Below are positions 62,781 through 64,000 of a stretch of 64,000 nt of DNA, piece after piece (within the stretch, counting starts at the first letter, position 1; the number at the start of each line of letters is the position of its first letter). The translations under genes were made by a program, and so were the position numbers. This DNA comes from Tubiluchus corallicola (lineage: Eukaryota > Priapulida > Priapulimorpha > Priapulimorphida > Tubiluchidae), in NCBI GenBank assembly GCA_030141605.1, contig JAQGDQ010000163.1, positions 122,001 through 186,000 of the forward strand. The letters are read 5' to 3'. The notes beneath the pieces were generated by a model. The model ran no database searches. It saw only the letters and a program-made list of their open reading frames with translations, and was not told where the DNA came from.

Positions 62781-63156
62781 CTTCAGCGAGTTGTAGAACT
62801 TTTCAATTGATCATAATTAGTGTTTTTTAAGGACGTTTTACTGAAGTAATGGCATATATACACATATAATGATATCAAGTTTAGAGTAGGTAAGTGGCTG
62901 GAAACGTGATACCGCCATTATAGTTCAAGGTAGGTAGGTGATTCAGTCATGATATCGTTTTGATGACTTCAGCGAGTTGTAGAACTTTTCAATTGATCAT
63001 AATTAGTGTTTTTTAAGGACGTTTTACTGAAGTAATGGCATATATACACATATAATGATATCAAGTTTAGAGTAGGTAAGTGGCTGGAAACGTGATACCG
63101 CCATTATAGTTCAAGGTAGGTAGGTGATTCAGTCATGATATCGTTTTGATGACTTC
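62781..63156. repeat. Two near-perfect tandem copies of a 186-bp unit
   Basis: The sequence starting CTTCAGCGAGTTGTAGAACT at 62781 recurs at 62967 with no difference that I can see over the unit, ending at GATGACTTC near 63156. It includes TATATACACATATAATGATA. A recent duplication or an assembly duplication. Confidence 0.95.
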
Positions 63157-63161
63157 ACTAC

Positions 63162-63341
63162 TCGTCCAATACATCTGGCAGCAATGCAGAACAAGGAATG
63201 GCAGTTGTAATTGGTCGTGAGGAGAAAGAATCTTCAGAACGAGTCAATGAGAATGAGTTCAGTGAACTGGGACTGCCAGTAGAATACACTGATGGTTTGC
63301 CATTAATTAATACAAGCGATGTTGTTCCCGGTGGTCCTTGA
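63162..63341 (+). other. Unrecognised open frame after the tandem duplication
   Basis: A 59-codon plus-strand frame, acidic and serine-rich (REEKESSERVNENEFSELGL, then VEYTDGLPLINTSDVVPGGP), ending in TGA at 63339. An in-frame TGA lies just upstream and no AG acceptor lies between, so as it stands it cannot be a normal exon. The minus strand is open as well. Confidence 0.25.
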
Positions 63342-64000
63342 TAGGAGGAAGAATAAAATGTACAAAAGCTACATCTGTGTGATATCGATATCAGTAGGGT
63401 ATTTAGGTGGTGAGGCATATCATAACGCCATTTTAACGCAAGGCAGGTAGGTCCTCAAAATTGGCCGAAAACTTGACATCGTTACATGTGGATGGCCCCT
63501 ATACTGTAATAGAGTAATAAGTTTTTTCACACTAAATTTCAACTGTACTGTATAGCCTACTTCAGCATAATTTTGTAATACATGTATTGTACATAGAATG
63601 TAGACTGTACTCCTAAATTAGAAAGACCCGTGTGCATATAAATGAACGCAAAAAGCTTTGTTTTATTGTGTGTCTAAATAGTTTCTGTATTCTGTATCCA
63701 GAAGTCTACATAATGCAATAATGATTAGCATATATCAGAAACATTACTCTGTGTCGTAAAACATCTCACTAATGTCTTCTCAAGTTGTATGATAATAATA
63801 CGTAGTTAGTTGTATGTTCTTTTTTATGCAAGAATGTTCAAAGTGCTGTGGTGATGCTTACCCCATTGTTTGAATAGGTGAGGCTTGCCATGCAGAGAGG
63901 AAACCACCTTTTATGCTTATGCCCATTAGTTGAAACGCCTTCCAACATGAACACAAGTATAAATCTTTTTTTTCATAAAACTGTCATAGGGGGCTTCTGG
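63342..64000. other. Right edge, nothing recognised
   Basis: AT-rich sequence. A short phrase near 63410-63460 (AACGCCATTTTAACGCAAGG followed by CAGGTAGGT) resembles the tail of the 186-bp unit. No gene seen. Confidence 0.4.

Overview
The window is nuclear DNA of an animal. It is AT-rich, with GT-AG introns from about 100 bp to 8 kb, many decayed transposable elements and long microsatellites. I can rebuild three host genes from splice sites whose phases match: a CENP-K-like kinetochore gene (5' part only, minus strand), an HBP1-like HMG-box repressor gene (plus) and an adiponectin receptor gene (plus). CENP-K points away from Drosophila-like insects, which lack that kinetochore subunit. BEL/Pao, CR1/Jockey-type LINE, hAT and pogo/Tigger remnants fit an invertebrate bilaterian. 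I cannot name the species.

Layout. 113-2060 (-): first four coding exons of the CENP-K-like gene, which continues past the left edge. 2061-2465: a roughly 400-bp divergent promoter with E2F-like and CCAAT boxes. 2466-22188 (+): HBP1-like gene. Its exon order gives two N-terminal zinc fingers, then the HBP1 conserved region, AXH domain and HMG box. Its 8.1-kb second intron holds two LINEs and a single-exon GT11 alpha-1,2-fucosyltransferase-like gene with a frame break. 23.8-30.3 kb (-): a decayed BEL/Pao retrotransposon carrying a glycogenin catalytic domain inside its gag region, with a large internal pol deletion and, at its 5' end, an inverted 69-bp tandem array. 30.4-47.2 kb: mostly gene-free, with hAT and pogo/Tigger-like miniature elements, a LINE remnant, a long palindrome and one unrecognised GC-rich minus-strand ORF. 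47275-60222 (+): adiponectin receptor gene, seven coding exons, 375 residues, with a candidate 75-nt extra exon in intron 1. 60.2-64 kb: coding-like fragments I cannot identify and a 186-bp tandem duplication.

The three host genes have separate roles: kinetochore assembly, cell-cycle transcriptional repression and ceramidase-type receptor signalling. Only the first two may share regulation, through the divergent promoter. The most unusual object is the gag-glycogenin-gag chimera at 28.4-29.7 kb. Its junctions keep the reading frame, so the capture appears to predate the later disabling mutations.
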